Of a stretch of DNA of 12,246 nucleotides, positions 1-6,267 are shown one piece after another. The number at the start of each line of letters is the position of its first letter. Position 1 is the stretch's first letter. Origin of the DNA: Candidatus Falkowiibacteriota bacterium (GTDB lineage: Bacteria; Patescibacteriota; Patescibacteriia; Patescibacteriales; GWE2-39-37); contig JAAXVE010000007.1 in assembly GCA_013335665.1 (NCBI GenBank), positions 2,600 to 14,845 on the forward strand. Direction: 5' to 3'. The position numbers and the translations under genes were made by a program. A model generated the notes under the pieces. The model did not search any database. It was not told where the DNA came from and saw nothing but the letters and a program-made list of their open reading frames with translations.

Positions 1-31
1 CACGACTGATTAAAAAAATAATTTTAAAATT

Positions 32-427
32 ATGAAACTTTGGCAATCCATACTTTTGACTTTAGGAATTGTCGTTTTCATCCTGATCATCCCCATGCAA
101 AATAAAGATGGGTTGGTTTTCTGGGTTGTTTTGTTGTCGGCCATATGGAGTTATGCTGATGCTGGGAATAAAGATATTAATAAATACAAAATAACCTTCG
201 CGCCTACGGCAGGCGCAGTGGCAGTCGGCATGTTTTTCTTGTGGATAATCTACTTTCCGTTGTATTTGTCAATCCGCTCAAAAATGATGAATAGCCAAAT
301 TGGGTTGAGGGAAGAAGGCAAGGTTATCAAGGGCTCTGGCGGGTGGACGCTAGCAATGCCATTTTTGATTATTATCGGTATGATTTTTCTTCTTTCCGCG
401 ATGGCGATAGCTAGGCTGCTGAAATAA
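32..427 (+). CDS. Small multi-pass membrane protein, unknown function
   Basis: A 131-residue protein with about four hydrophobic segments: residues 4-22, 27-43, 58-82 and 105-127. The third ends in the motif FPLYL followed by SIRSK, a pattern (W..xFPxYL..R) that recurs in small bacterial inner-membrane proteins of unknown function. A short polar stretch (YADAGNKDINKYK, about 41-53) separates segments 2 and 3, and another (about 83-104) separates 3 and 4. No catalytic residues or cleavable signal peptide are evident. The upstream leader is A/T-only with no Shine-Dalgarno sequence. The next gene downstream, after 71 nt, is also a small membrane protein, so the two may be functionally linked. 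The coding call rests on coherent membrane topology; the function is not recognised. Confidence 0.75.
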   Translation: MKLWQSILLTLGIVVFILIIPMQNKDGLVFWVVLLSAIWSYADAGNKDINKYKITFAPTAGAVAVGMFFLWIIYFPLYLSIRSKMMNSQIGLREEGKVIKGSGGWTLAMPFLIIIGMIFLLSAMAIARLLK

Positions 428-498
428 AGCGCATTCATTAAATAGCGATATGCAGTAAAAGTCAAAGTCATTTATTTGAATTATTATGTTTTAATTAT

Positions 499-843
499 AT
501 GAAATTCAACAACAAGGTGGTGAAATTTATTTTTATTGTTCAATGGCTGTTTTTGCTATTGTTTTTTATTGTCATGAAGATAGGTTTCCCTGGCGGTGAT
601 GGTTCGGGTAAAAGCTTTTTTGTGGGAGGGCCATTTATATTTGTCTTTATTCTTCTTTGGATAATACATATCATTGGATCGGCTATTATTGAAAAAGACA
701 GGACTGACAAGTCATTCTTAGTGATTAATCTGGCATGGCCGATAATCTTATTTGTATTAAGGGTTGCCATTGGTAACTATGAAAGGATTCAATACGAAAA
801 AACCTATCAATCGCCCAAGGTGTTGAATATGAACACGAAATGA
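499..843 (+). CDS. Small three-helix membrane protein, unknown function
   Basis: A 114-residue protein with hydrophobic segments at about 9-27, 41-62 and 72-92, and a hydrophilic C-terminal tail rich in Lys, Tyr and Asn. A Gly/Ser-rich loop (PGGDGSGKSF, about 31-40) follows segment 1. It resembles a P-loop by chance, but it lies between membrane helices and has no partner motifs. The start ATG follows an AT-rich leader (ttttaattat) without a Shine-Dalgarno sequence. It lies 71 nt after another small membrane protein on the same strand. I do not recognise the family. Confidence 0.7.
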   Translation: MKFNNKVVKFIFIVQWLFLLLFFIVMKIGFPGGDGSGKSFFVGGPFIFVFILLWIIHIIGSAIIEKDRTDKSFLVINLAWPIILFVLRVAIGNYERIQYEKTYQSPKVLNMNTK

Positions 844-850
844 GGTTTTT

Positions 851-884
851 GCGCTAGTATGTAATATGGTTCATGCTATTGCGC
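851..884. repeat. Imperfect hairpin in a short intergenic gap
   Basis: GCGCTAGTATG (851-861) can pair with CATGCTATTGCGC (872-884), allowing one G-T wobble and a 2-nt bulge. No T-run follows, so it is not an intrinsic terminator. It sits between the membrane-protein pair and the dehydrogenase gene and may be a processing or regulatory hairpin, or chance. Confidence 0.25.
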
Positions 885-917
885 GAGAGTTGTATCATTA
901 CTTAAGAGTCAAATAAT

Positions 918-1817
918 ATGAAAAAAATAATCACGCTAGGAATTAATCTTAAAGACGAACACAGGGAGAGGTTGAAGGCGGTTGGGGTGCTTGAAGAATT
1001 CGAGAGTCCTGTTTCGGTCGAGGATTTTTTAGCAAAGGCAGAGGGTACCGATGTGGTATATAGCGATGGCGATTATTTGCTTGAAAGCTTGCCTAGGCTA
1101 AAGAATGTCTTTGTTACTTATCCTTACGTCGAACTCGGGAGTTTTGATTCTGAGAAGCTAAAGGAAAATGGCGTATTCGTTGCGAATGCTCAGGGAGGAA
1201 ATAAAGACTCGATTGTCGAGTGGGTAATGTATATGACCTTGTCCTTATTTAGGCAATTCGGACCAAGGGTAAGAGCGACTGAAAGTTTTTCTTTCGAGTT
1301 GCATGAAAGCTTGCACGGCAAAAAGGCACTGATAGTCGGCCACGGGAGTATTGGCAGCCAGATTGGCGTCTTGTGCGGAGCATTCGGAATGGAAGTGTCT
1401 TTTTTTAATAGGGGAGACGATCTTGCCGCAGCTTCCCAAGAAAAGGATTTGATAATCAATGCCTTGAATTGCAATTCGACCAGCAAGAATCTGTTGGACG
1501 AGAATTTTTTCATGAATCTTAAGAAGGGCAGTTACTACATCACTTTTGTTAGGCCGCATACTTATGATATTGATGGGCTGATCAAGTCGATAGACAGCGA
1601 CATCGTAGCAGGGGCGGCGATAGACTGCGACCCGGAAGATTTCGGTGATGTGACTAATGATTTTTATCAGAAAGCGTTGAGTAATCCAAAGATATTGGTC
1701 ACGCCACACATCGCTTTCTCAACGAAACAAGCAGTCGCAAACAGCAGGGAAATTGCCGTCCAAAATATCGAATCGTTTTTAAAGGGAGAGCCGAAAAATA
1801 TATTAAAGAAGAAGTAG
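918..1817 (+). CDS. D-isomer-specific 2-hydroxyacid dehydrogenase family protein
   Basis: A 299-residue cytosolic NAD(P)-dependent oxidoreductase. The family interconverts 2-ketoacids and D-2-hydroxyacids (phosphoglycerate, glyoxylate and D-lactate type enzymes). The Rossmann core starts at KALIVGHGSIGSQIG with GxGxxG at G141-G143-G146. Strand 2 ends in FFNR (162-165) rather than an acidic residue, which leans to NADP; this is an inference. Catalytic positions by spacing are Arg212 (TFVRPHTYDIDGL) and His264 (TPHIAFST). The usual Glu, 29 residues after Arg and 23 before His, falls on Asp241, next to Glu240. The protein is slightly shorter than typical family members (about 310-330). Its stop lies 4 nt before the next gene, so the two are probably co-transcribed. 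The substrate cannot be assigned. Confidence 0.9.
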   Translation: MKKIITLGINLKDEHRERLKAVGVLEEFESPVSVEDFLAKAEGTDVVYSDGDYLLESLPRLKNVFVTYPYVELGSFDSEKLKENGVFVANAQGGNKDSIVEWVMYMTLSLFRQFGPRVRATESFSFELHESLHGKKALIVGHGSIGSQIGVLCGAFGMEVSFFNRGDDLAAASQEKDLIINALNCNSTSKNLLDENFFMNLKKGSYYITFVRPHTYDIDGLIKSIDSDIVAGAAIDCDPEDFGDVTNDFYQKALSNPKILVTPHIAFSTKQAVANSREIAVQNIESFLKGEPKNILKKK

Positions 1818-1821
1818 CCAT

Positions 1822-2340
1822 ATGAAAATAACCTTATTTATGGCCATGTCCTTGAATGGTATGATTGCAGGCACGGACGGAAACGAGGACTTTTTGTCAG
1901 CGGAAAACTGGAAATCGTTCAGTGAATTGGCAGAGCAGCACGGCTGTTTTATTGCTGGGCGAAAATCATATGAGATCGTACAGGAATGGCCGGATTATAA
2001 TTATGGTACTATCGACGCTCGATTGAAAATCATCGTTTCTCAAAATACCGACTTAAAGCTGGAGCGGCCATTCGTAAGAGCAGCATCGCCAAAAGATGCA
2101 ATAGAAAAAGCGCTGGCAGAAAACTTTTCATCAGCAATCTTAGTCGGAGGCAGCTTGATCAATAGCTCTTTTATGGCGGAAAACCTGGTAGACGAGGTGG
2201 TTTTAAATATCGAGCCGGCAATTATTGGCAAGGGTATTCCAGTTTTTGCCGAGAAGGAATTTGAAAGACGTTTAAGTCTTGTTGATGTCACCAAAATCAA
2301 CGACGGCATATTACAGGTGAGGTGCGAGGTTCGAAAATAA
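1822..2340 (+). CDS. Dihydrofolate reductase-like (RibD C-terminal domain) reductase
   Basis: A 172-residue single-domain protein of the DHFR / RibD-C superfamily. Visible family features are the N-terminal MSLNGMIAG (9-17), AGRKSYE (45-51), the NADPH-phosphate region LVGGSLINSSFM (107-118) and EPAIIGKGIPVF (131-142). The last is typical of RibD-C-like proteins rather than true FolA. Such proteins reduce a pterin, pyrimidine or related substrate with NADPH. The deaminase half of RibD is absent and no other riboflavin gene is nearby, so a riboflavin role is not supported. The start ATG lies 4 nt after the dehydrogenase stop, so these two reductases form a clear operon pair. Confidence 0.88.
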   Translation: MKITLFMAMSLNGMIAGTDGNEDFLSAENWKSFSELAEQHGCFIAGRKSYEIVQEWPDYNYGTIDARLKIIVSQNTDLKLERPFVRAASPKDAIEKALAENFSSAILVGGSLINSSFMAENLVDEVVLNIEPAIIGKGIPVFAEKEFERRLSLVDVTKINDGILQVRCEVRK

Positions 2341-2389
2341 TTCTTTTTGGCTTAATAAAAAACAAGGAATAAGATAGCCTAAGCAATAT

Positions 2390-2668
2390 ATGGAAAATTT
2401 TGAAAAATTAAACCTCGGCGGTATACCGGAAAAGTTCATGAAAGAGGGGGTTTATGCGCACTACAAAGAACTAGTCAAAGTCGGCGACATTGTCGAAGCG
2501 ATACGTGATGTTAATGATGGTGAAATACCACGAGGCACAAAGGTTAGAATAACGGAAATAATCGTAGACCCTAAAGAGAATTTGAGGGGGTTTGAAAAAA
2601 GGATAAGGGTCGAGGGTTATGAGGGTGATTACAATCCTAAGAGATTCAAAAAAGCTGATGCGGCTTAG
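2390..2668 (+). CDS. Hypothetical protein, possible SH3-like fold
   Basis: A 92-residue soluble acidic/basic protein, family not recognised. After an N-terminal helix-like stretch (MENFEKLNLGGIPEKFMKEGVYAHYKE), residues 31-89 alternate short hydrophobic strands with turns: VGDIVEAIRDV, RGTKVRITEII, KRIRVEGYEGDYNPKRFKK. The phrase IPRGTKVRITEI resembles small SH3-like or KOW-like barrels that bind nucleic acid or protein, but this is an analogy only. No Shine-Dalgarno sequence; the ATG follows caatat. The MITE-like palindromic element begins 14 nt after its stop. Confidence 0.65.
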   Translation: MENFEKLNLGGIPEKFMKEGVYAHYKELVKVGDIVEAIRDVNDGEIPRGTKVRITEIIVDPKENLRGFEKRIRVEGYEGDYNPKRFKKADAA

Positions 2669-2731
2669 ATATAATTATTATAGGTTTTTAATGGAATGAA
2701 ATGGGTGCACTTTCTGTGTTTTACTTGGCCT

Positions 2732-2762
2732 CGTTGCAGTCTCCTCGCAAGGGACTGCAACG
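2732..2762. repeat. Hairpin 1 inside the palindromic element
   Basis: CGTTGCAGTC (2732-2741) and GACTGCAACG (2753-2762) are perfect reverse complements around an 11-nt centre containing CTCGC. No T-run follows, so this is not a terminator. Hairpin 2 carries the same GCAGTC/GACTGC core. Confidence 0.85.
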
Positions 2763-2792
2763 TCGTGGTTACCGAATAATCAGGGGAAAACC

Positions 2793-2820
2793 GCCGCAGT
2801 CCTCGCGGAGAGACTGCGGC
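2793..2820. repeat. Hairpin 2 inside the palindromic element
   Basis: GCCGCAGTC (2793-2801) and GACTGCGGC (2812-2820) are perfect reverse complements around a 10-nt centre. The core matches hairpin 1, and the outer base pairs differ in a paired fashion (TT/AA in hairpin 1 against CC/GG here). The two hairpins look like diverged copies, best aligned in inverted orientation. Confidence 0.85.
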
Positions 2821-2895
2821 TAGGCCAGATTGATGCTCTCATTTCATTACAATATCAACCATTATAGCTTGCCTTTATAAAATAATTTTACAAAA

Positions 2896-3366
2896 ATGTC
2901 GCATATACATGATAAAATTGATTTTGTCGTAGAGACTTTCGTTGTTCATGGCGACAAAGTTCTTTTGAGGAAGCATGATAAATTTAAGTTCTGGTTAAGC
3001 GTCGGCGGCCATATCGAATTGAATGAAGACCCTGTTCAAGCCGCGATCAGGGAAGTGAAGGAGGAGGTTGGTCTTGATGTAAAATTGTATGACGATCAAA
3101 GCGGTGATTCATTCTACGAAGAGGGGGAAACAACTCTTGTAAGGCCGCAATACATCAATCGCCACAGCATATCGTCCACACATGAACATGTCGCCTTTGT
3201 TTATTTTGCCAAGGCCGCATCGGATAAGCTCACTCTTTCAGATTTGGAAGTAACCGATGGCGTAAAATGGTTTGCAAAAGAGGAACTCGACGATCCCATC
3301 TACGATTTAAAAACAAAGGTAAATTTTTACGCTAAAAAGGCGCTTGAGAAATTAACAGCCAAGTAA
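2896..3366 (+). CDS. Nudix hydrolase
   Basis: A 156-residue Nudix-fold pyrophosphohydrolase. The Nudix box is complete: Gly38, Glu44, then R52-E53-V-K-E56-E57-V-G59-L60 (GX5EX7REUXEEXGU), which binds Mg2+ and cleaves nucleoside diphosphates linked to another moiety. The N-terminal strand (VVETFVVHGDKVLLRKHDKF) and the C-terminal half (HEHVAFVYFAKA, WFAKEELDD) fit the standard fold. The substrate cannot be read from the sequence. It follows the palindromic element by about 35 nt, and its ATG has an AT-rich leader (ttttacaaaa) without a Shine-Dalgarno sequence. A second Nudix gene begins 5 nt after its stop, so the pair is almost certainly co-transcribed. Confidence 0.93.
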   Translation: MSHIHDKIDFVVETFVVHGDKVLLRKHDKFKFWLSVGGHIELNEDPVQAAIREVKEEVGLDVKLYDDQSGDSFYEEGETTLVRPQYINRHSISSTHEHVAFVYFAKAASDKLTLSDLEVTDGVKWFAKEELDDPIYDLKTKVNFYAKKALEKLTAK

Positions 3367-3371
3367 AATCC

Positions 3372-3782
3372 ATGGAAGAAAATAATTTTACAACAATAGA
3401 ATGTGCTGGAGGTGTGGTGGTGAGCAAGGATTGCGTTGCGCTCATTGAAATGAAGAAAGTTGATGGGTGGGGTTTTCCGAAAGGCAGGATCAACGATGGC
3501 GAGACTCCTCTTGCTGCAGCTAGGCGTGAGATTTTTGAAGAAACCGGGATAGCTGATGTTTTGCTTGTCAGGCCGCTCGGCGCTTATCAGCGTCAAGCAG
3601 CTGATGGTAAGCCTCTGTGGCTTAATATACACATGTTTTTATTCGAAGTTTCTGAGCAAGTCAAGCTCAAGCCCATTCTTGATGATGTCCGGGATGCTAA
3701 ATGGGCTTTTGTTAAAGAGGTTGGCGACATGTTGGCGCTAGAGGATGATAAGCATTTTTTTAATTCAATTGATTTCTATTAG
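3372..3782 (+). CDS. Nudix hydrolase, MutT / Ap4A-hydrolase-like
   Basis: A 136-residue Nudix protein with an intact box: Gly38, Glu44, R52-E53-I-F-E56-E57-T-G59-I60. The segment before the box, GGVVVSKDCVALIEM then WGFPKGRINDGE, has the WxFPKG..xxGE form common in dinucleoside polyphosphate and diphosphate-cleaving Nudix enzymes. That makes Ap4A-type or 8-oxo-dGTP-type activity plausible; this is an inference. The protein is short but complete, with a C-terminal AKWAFVKEV strand. It lies 5 nt downstream of another Nudix gene and 14 nt upstream of a MazG-like gene. It shares only the box with its Nudix neighbour, so the pair is not a recent duplication. Confidence 0.92.
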   Translation: MEENNFTTIECAGGVVVSKDCVALIEMKKVDGWGFPKGRINDGETPLAAARREIFEETGIADVLLVRPLGAYQRQAADGKPLWLNIHMFLFEVSEQVKLKPILDDVRDAKWAFVKEVGDMLALEDDKHFFNSIDFY

Positions 3783-3796
3783 AAATATTAAAAATT

Positions 3797-4075
3797 ATGG
3801 AAATAAAAAATCTTTTGAAACAAGGGCAGGAAATATGGGGGGAAAAGACTTTGAGCCTGGCGCAGGTTATCGTAAGGATGGGCAAAGTCTTTGGTGACAT
3901 CTGTCGTTGGGAGCGTGATGCGATTAAGGATAAAGATACCCACAATGATATTGAGTTGAAGAAAGAACTTGGCAATATCATTTTTTCGACGATCAGGTGG
4001 TGCGATGAGCTTGGATATGATCCTGAAGAATGTATAAGTCTCGCGATCGATTGCCAGAAGAAATTTGAAAAATAA
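3797..4075 (+). CDS. MazG-like protein with degenerate metal site
   Basis: A 92-residue all-alpha protein resembling the MazG/HisE NTP pyrophosphohydrolase superfamily, mainly in KKELGNIIFSTIRWCDELGYDPEE (about 55-78) and the closing helix. The usual acidic metal ligands appear to be lost: where active proteins have E/D-E-x-G-E, this has V26-R27-M28-G29-K30, and the Asp of ELGD is Asn60. Only Glu57 remains. The second MazG-like protein in this window (6268-6591) keeps all of these, which makes the contrast clear. It may be a non-catalytic, binding or structural member, or it may use other residues. It follows a Nudix gene by 14 nt. Confidence 0.75.
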   Translation: MEIKNLLKQGQEIWGEKTLSLAQVIVRMGKVFGDICRWERDAIKDKDTHNDIELKKELGNIIFSTIRWCDELGYDPEECISLAIDCQKKFEK

Positions 4076-4077
4076 TT

Positions 4078-4116
4078 ACGGCGGACGCGCGCGATGTCGC
4101 GACCCATTCCCGTCGT
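4078..4116. repeat. GC-rich dyad between genes
   Basis: In a 54-nt AT-rich gap, ACGGCG (4078-4083) can pair with CGTCGT (4111-4116) with one G-T wobble, enclosing the inverted repeat CGCGATGTCGCG (4090-4101). The composition differs sharply from its surroundings. No T-run follows, so it is not a standard terminator. It could be a binding site or an mRNA-processing hairpin. Confidence 0.35.
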
Positions 4117-4129
4117 TCATGATTAATAT

Positions 4130-4465
4130 ATGGCCTCGGATAAGGATTTAGTGGAGTTTGTGGCCGAGCAAATGAAGAATGCCGGTCAAATCACATACAG
4201 GAAGATGTTTGGCGAGTACGCCATTTATTGCGATGGCAAAGTGGTTGCTTTACTTTGCGACAACCAGCTTTTTGTCAAACCGACCGAGGGCGGGCGGAAC
4301 TATATCGGCACGGTCGTCGAGGCACCTGCGTATCCTGGGGCGAAGATGAGTTTTCTTATCGATGACAAGTTCGAAGACCGTGAATGGATCAGCGGGTTGA
4401 TCAGGGCCACGGCTGATGAACTTCCTGATCCGAAGCCGAAAAGAAGCCGGACTAAAAGACAGTAA
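4130..4465 (+). CDS. TfoX N-terminal domain family protein
   Basis: A 111-residue protein matching the TfoX/Sxy N-terminal domain: YRKMFGEYAIYCDGK (about 23-37), LFVKPT (47-52) and APAYPGAKMSF (about 65-75), followed by a helix and a basic tail (PKPKRSRTKRQ, 101-111). Full-length TfoX/Sxy regulates competence in gamma-proteobacteria. Stand-alone N-domain proteins are widespread and their function is unclear, so a competence role should not be assumed. The C-terminal helix-hairpin domain of TfoX is absent. The Lys/Arg-rich tail could touch nucleic acid. The ATG follows taatat with no Shine-Dalgarno sequence. The gene lies alone between short gaps on the + strand. Confidence 0.85.
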   Translation: MASDKDLVEFVAEQMKNAGQITYRKMFGEYAIYCDGKVVALLCDNQLFVKPTEGGRNYIGTVVEAPAYPGAKMSFLIDDKFEDREWISGLIRATADELPDPKPKRSRTKRQ

Positions 4466-4510
4466 AACGTTTAAAAAAATTAATCGCTCAAGAAGGCTTA
4501 AAAATAGCCG

Positions 4511-4630
4511 ATGCGAGGAATGAACAAGGAAATAACAAAACAGATGGAGGACGAGTTCAGGAAAATCGGTTTAAATGTTGAAGAGTTGAAAAATAATCGG
4601 AATGAATCACCTTTTGAGATGACGGATTAA
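4511..4630 (+). CDS. Small ORF, 39 residues, unknown
   Basis: An ATG-to-TAA frame in the 182-nt gap after the TfoX-domain gene. The peptide is highly charged and probably helical (KEITKQMEDEFRKIGLNVEELK), followed by a polar tail. Its composition looks protein-like rather than random. Translation could start at the first ATG (4511) or at ATG 4520, which follows GAGGA closely. Its stop lies 17 nt before the next gene. There is no recognisable family; it could be a small regulator, a decayed gene or a chance frame. Confidence 0.4.
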   Translation: MRGMNKEITKQMEDEFRKIGLNVEELKNNRNESPFEMTD

Positions 4631-4647
4631 TACGCAATCACAAAGAT

Positions 4648-5697
4648 ATGAAAAAGTATGCACTAATGACTTTTCCTGAAAAAGAATGGTCAGATATCGC
4701 TAGGCGATTGAAGGATAAGGGGCAATGTTCTACCATTCGTTGCTGTAATGAGTTTGGGAAATACGAGGTTGGACAAATTTATTCGACGCCTTGGGGTGAT
4801 GTTGTGGAAATAATTAGGGTAGACAAGTATTCGAAAGCGGAGGACATTCCGACGTGGCCGCTAATGGACAAAGCTATGAAGATTTCCGTCAGAAAAGGCG
4901 AAAAGTTCGGTGACAGCAAATGGGATTACGTGGTGTTTAGCAAGGTAAAAGCATCAACCCACCCCGTTCAATCATTTGAAAATAATCATCATATTATGAA
5001 GCCTGATTTAAAACTCTCTGTAAATGTTGAAAGCGACATCGATAATGCCAAATGGTTCGTTAAAAATGGAGAATTCGTGGATTGGTTTTTGCCGCTGAAT
5101 CTGCAGTTCGTAATGAGCGACAATTTCTCCAGCAAGGAAAGGAATAAAATCATTTCAGAGTATACTAAGCACATCTATCAACTAGATAAAAAGAAGATTT
5201 TAAGCGGTGTTAATGATACAAAAAAGCGTTGGACTGCGATTGAACGTGACTTTTATTCTTTGGTTAATGAACTTTTTAAGGGACACCCTTGGCCCAAAGG
5301 CAAATATGTCGGCCACGCCTCGATCTTCTTGATGTTCCCTAGGAATATCAATGAACGAAGTTTTTACTTCCCATATTCGAATGACAACTGGGATCCGATC
5401 GGGACGATCGCCCATGAGATGCTGCATTTCATCTTTTTCGATTACATCAAAAAGAGGTATGGCATAAATGAAAACGACGAATTCGAAGGCAAAGACCAGC
5501 GATACGTGTGGCGAGTGTCGGAAACATTCAATACCGTTATCGAGAATTGGCAACCGTATAAAAAAGCGATTGAATCAAACGAAATAACCAATCCATACCC
5601 AGAGTGCAAGACTATGTTTAAAAAAATGTCGCAGCAATGGGCTCGTTGCCCTGACATCGAGAAATTGCTGGATAGTTGGATGGCGAATCTGCGATAG
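4648..5697 (+). CDS. ASCH-like domain fused to HExxH metallopeptidase-like domain
   Basis: A 349-residue protein in two parts. Residues 1-102 look like an ASCH domain (RNA-binding beta-barrel fold): LMTFPEKEWSDIARRL, CSTIRCCNEFGKYEVGQIY, then WGDVVEIIRVDKY. Residues 117-349 form a second domain with the zinc-binding motif HEMLH (H256-E257-H260). A candidate third ligand, Glu292 in VSETFNTVIEN, lies 32 residues downstream, as in gluzincin-type metallopeptidases. There is no signal peptide or membrane segment, so it should act in the cytosol. A Met at residue 117 begins the second domain, so that domain could also exist alone. I do not recognise the C-terminal family beyond HExxH. It would be a putative RNA-linked protease or a non-peptidase metalloenzyme; the function is inferred only. 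Confidence 0.8.
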   Translation: MKKYALMTFPEKEWSDIARRLKDKGQCSTIRCCNEFGKYEVGQIYSTPWGDVVEIIRVDKYSKAEDIPTWPLMDKAMKISVRKGEKFGDSKWDYVVFSKVKASTHPVQSFENNHHIMKPDLKLSVNVESDIDNAKWFVKNGEFVDWFLPLNLQFVMSDNFSSKERNKIISEYTKHIYQLDKKKILSGVNDTKKRWTAIERDFYSLVNELFKGHPWPKGKYVGHASIFLMFPRNINERSFYFPYSNDNWDPIGTIAHEMLHFIFFDYIKKRYGINENDEFEGKDQRYVWRVSETFNTVIENWQPYKKAIESNEITNPYPECKTMFKKMSQQWARCPDIEKLLDSWMANLR

Positions 5698-5725
5698 TGC
5701 GTAATTCACAAGCACAATATTAGGG

Positions 5726-6184
5726 ATGAAAACTAAAGCTATAAAAATCATAGAATCCAAGGGCGTAACGCCGCGCATCATCCGTTTATCAAATAAAGGT
5801 GTTTCGAGCAACGATGTCATCAAGTACGCCATCGATCCGTTGGATCCTTTCGAGGTTTGCAAGACTATCATAATAAAAGATAAGTTGGGAGTTTTTTACG
5901 GACTCTTACTTAAAGGCGGTGATAAAATAGATTTCGTTAAGGTGAAAGACGTCATTGGGCAGAGGGCGGCCATGGCTAGCCATGAGGAGGTTTTGAGTTT
6001 GACCGGCGTTGAGCCTGGCGCTATCTGTCCGGTTACTTTGGACATGCCAATATATATCGATGAAAAAGTTTTCGGATTAGAGAGAATAAATTTCGGTTCG
6101 AGTGACCATGCTTTCGGGATCGAGGTGCTGACTGATGATCTTGAAAAAATATTAGCTTATGTCAAGGTCGGAATTTCTCAATAA
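5726..6184 (+). CDS. YbaK/EbsC-family aminoacyl-tRNA deacylase-like protein
   Basis: A 152-residue protein of the YbaK/ProX superfamily, whose members hydrolyse mischarged tRNA (for example Cys-tRNA(Pro) or Ala-tRNA(Pro)) in trans. It shows FEVCKTIIIKD with Lys46 at the position of the conserved Lys of YbaK. It also shows LLKGGDKIDFVKVKDVIG (about 61-78), AAMASHEEVLSLTGVEPG (81-98) and a GxxxP-type loop G98-A-I-C-P102, then MPIYIDEKVFGLERINFG. The length is normal for the family. The specificity subfamily cannot be assigned from these motifs. It lies 28 nt after the ASCH fusion gene. With the Nudix and MazG genes it fits a metabolic quality-control neighbourhood. Confidence 0.88.
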   Translation: MKTKAIKIIESKGVTPRIIRLSNKGVSSNDVIKYAIDPLDPFEVCKTIIIKDKLGVFYGLLLKGGDKIDFVKVKDVIGQRAAMASHEEVLSLTGVEPGAICPVTLDMPIYIDEKVFGLERINFGSSDHAFGIEVLTDDLEKILAYVKVGISQ

Positions 6185-6267
6185 AATCTGAGCGTGTCTA
6201 TGGATCGCTATTTTTCATCTCATCATGAATGACTTCAATAAATCGTGGTAAAAAATAAGAAGAATAT

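Larger units (their letters stand above)
2683..2860. mobile_element. MITE-like palindromic element with TIRs and flanking direct repeat
   Basis: The element is 178 bp. Its left end (2683-2703) and right end (2840-2860) are inverted repeats matching at 17 of 21 positions. They begin GGTT and end AACC, and the inner nine bases AATGAAATG / CATTTCATT match perfectly. ATTATA occurs immediately outside both ends (2677-2682 and 2861-2866), as expected of a target-site duplication. Inside, TGGCCT (2726-2731) pairs with AGGCCA (2822-2827) and encloses two perfect GC-rich hairpins. No reading frame of useful length exists, so it would be non-autonomous. No second copy is visible in the window. Alternative: a structured RNA or composite regulatory element. 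Confidence 0.6.

Noticed and set aside
617..640. P-loop ATPase motif in the second membrane protein
   Set aside because: The Gly/Ser/Lys stretch lies in a loop between membrane helices with no Walker B or other nucleotide-binding features.
2732..2820. Intrinsic terminators after the 92-residue protein gene
   Set aside because: Neither hairpin is followed by a T-run on either strand.
2683..2860. Integron attC site or CRISPR repeat
   Set aside because: There is no integrase, no attC core sites and no array of cassettes with such sites between them. The hairpins are two diverged copies without spacers of constant length.
4466..4560. Frameshifted C-terminal extension of the TfoX-domain protein
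   Set aside because: The alternate frame is closed by a stop just before the gap and has no start; the TfoX domain is already complete with a basic tail.
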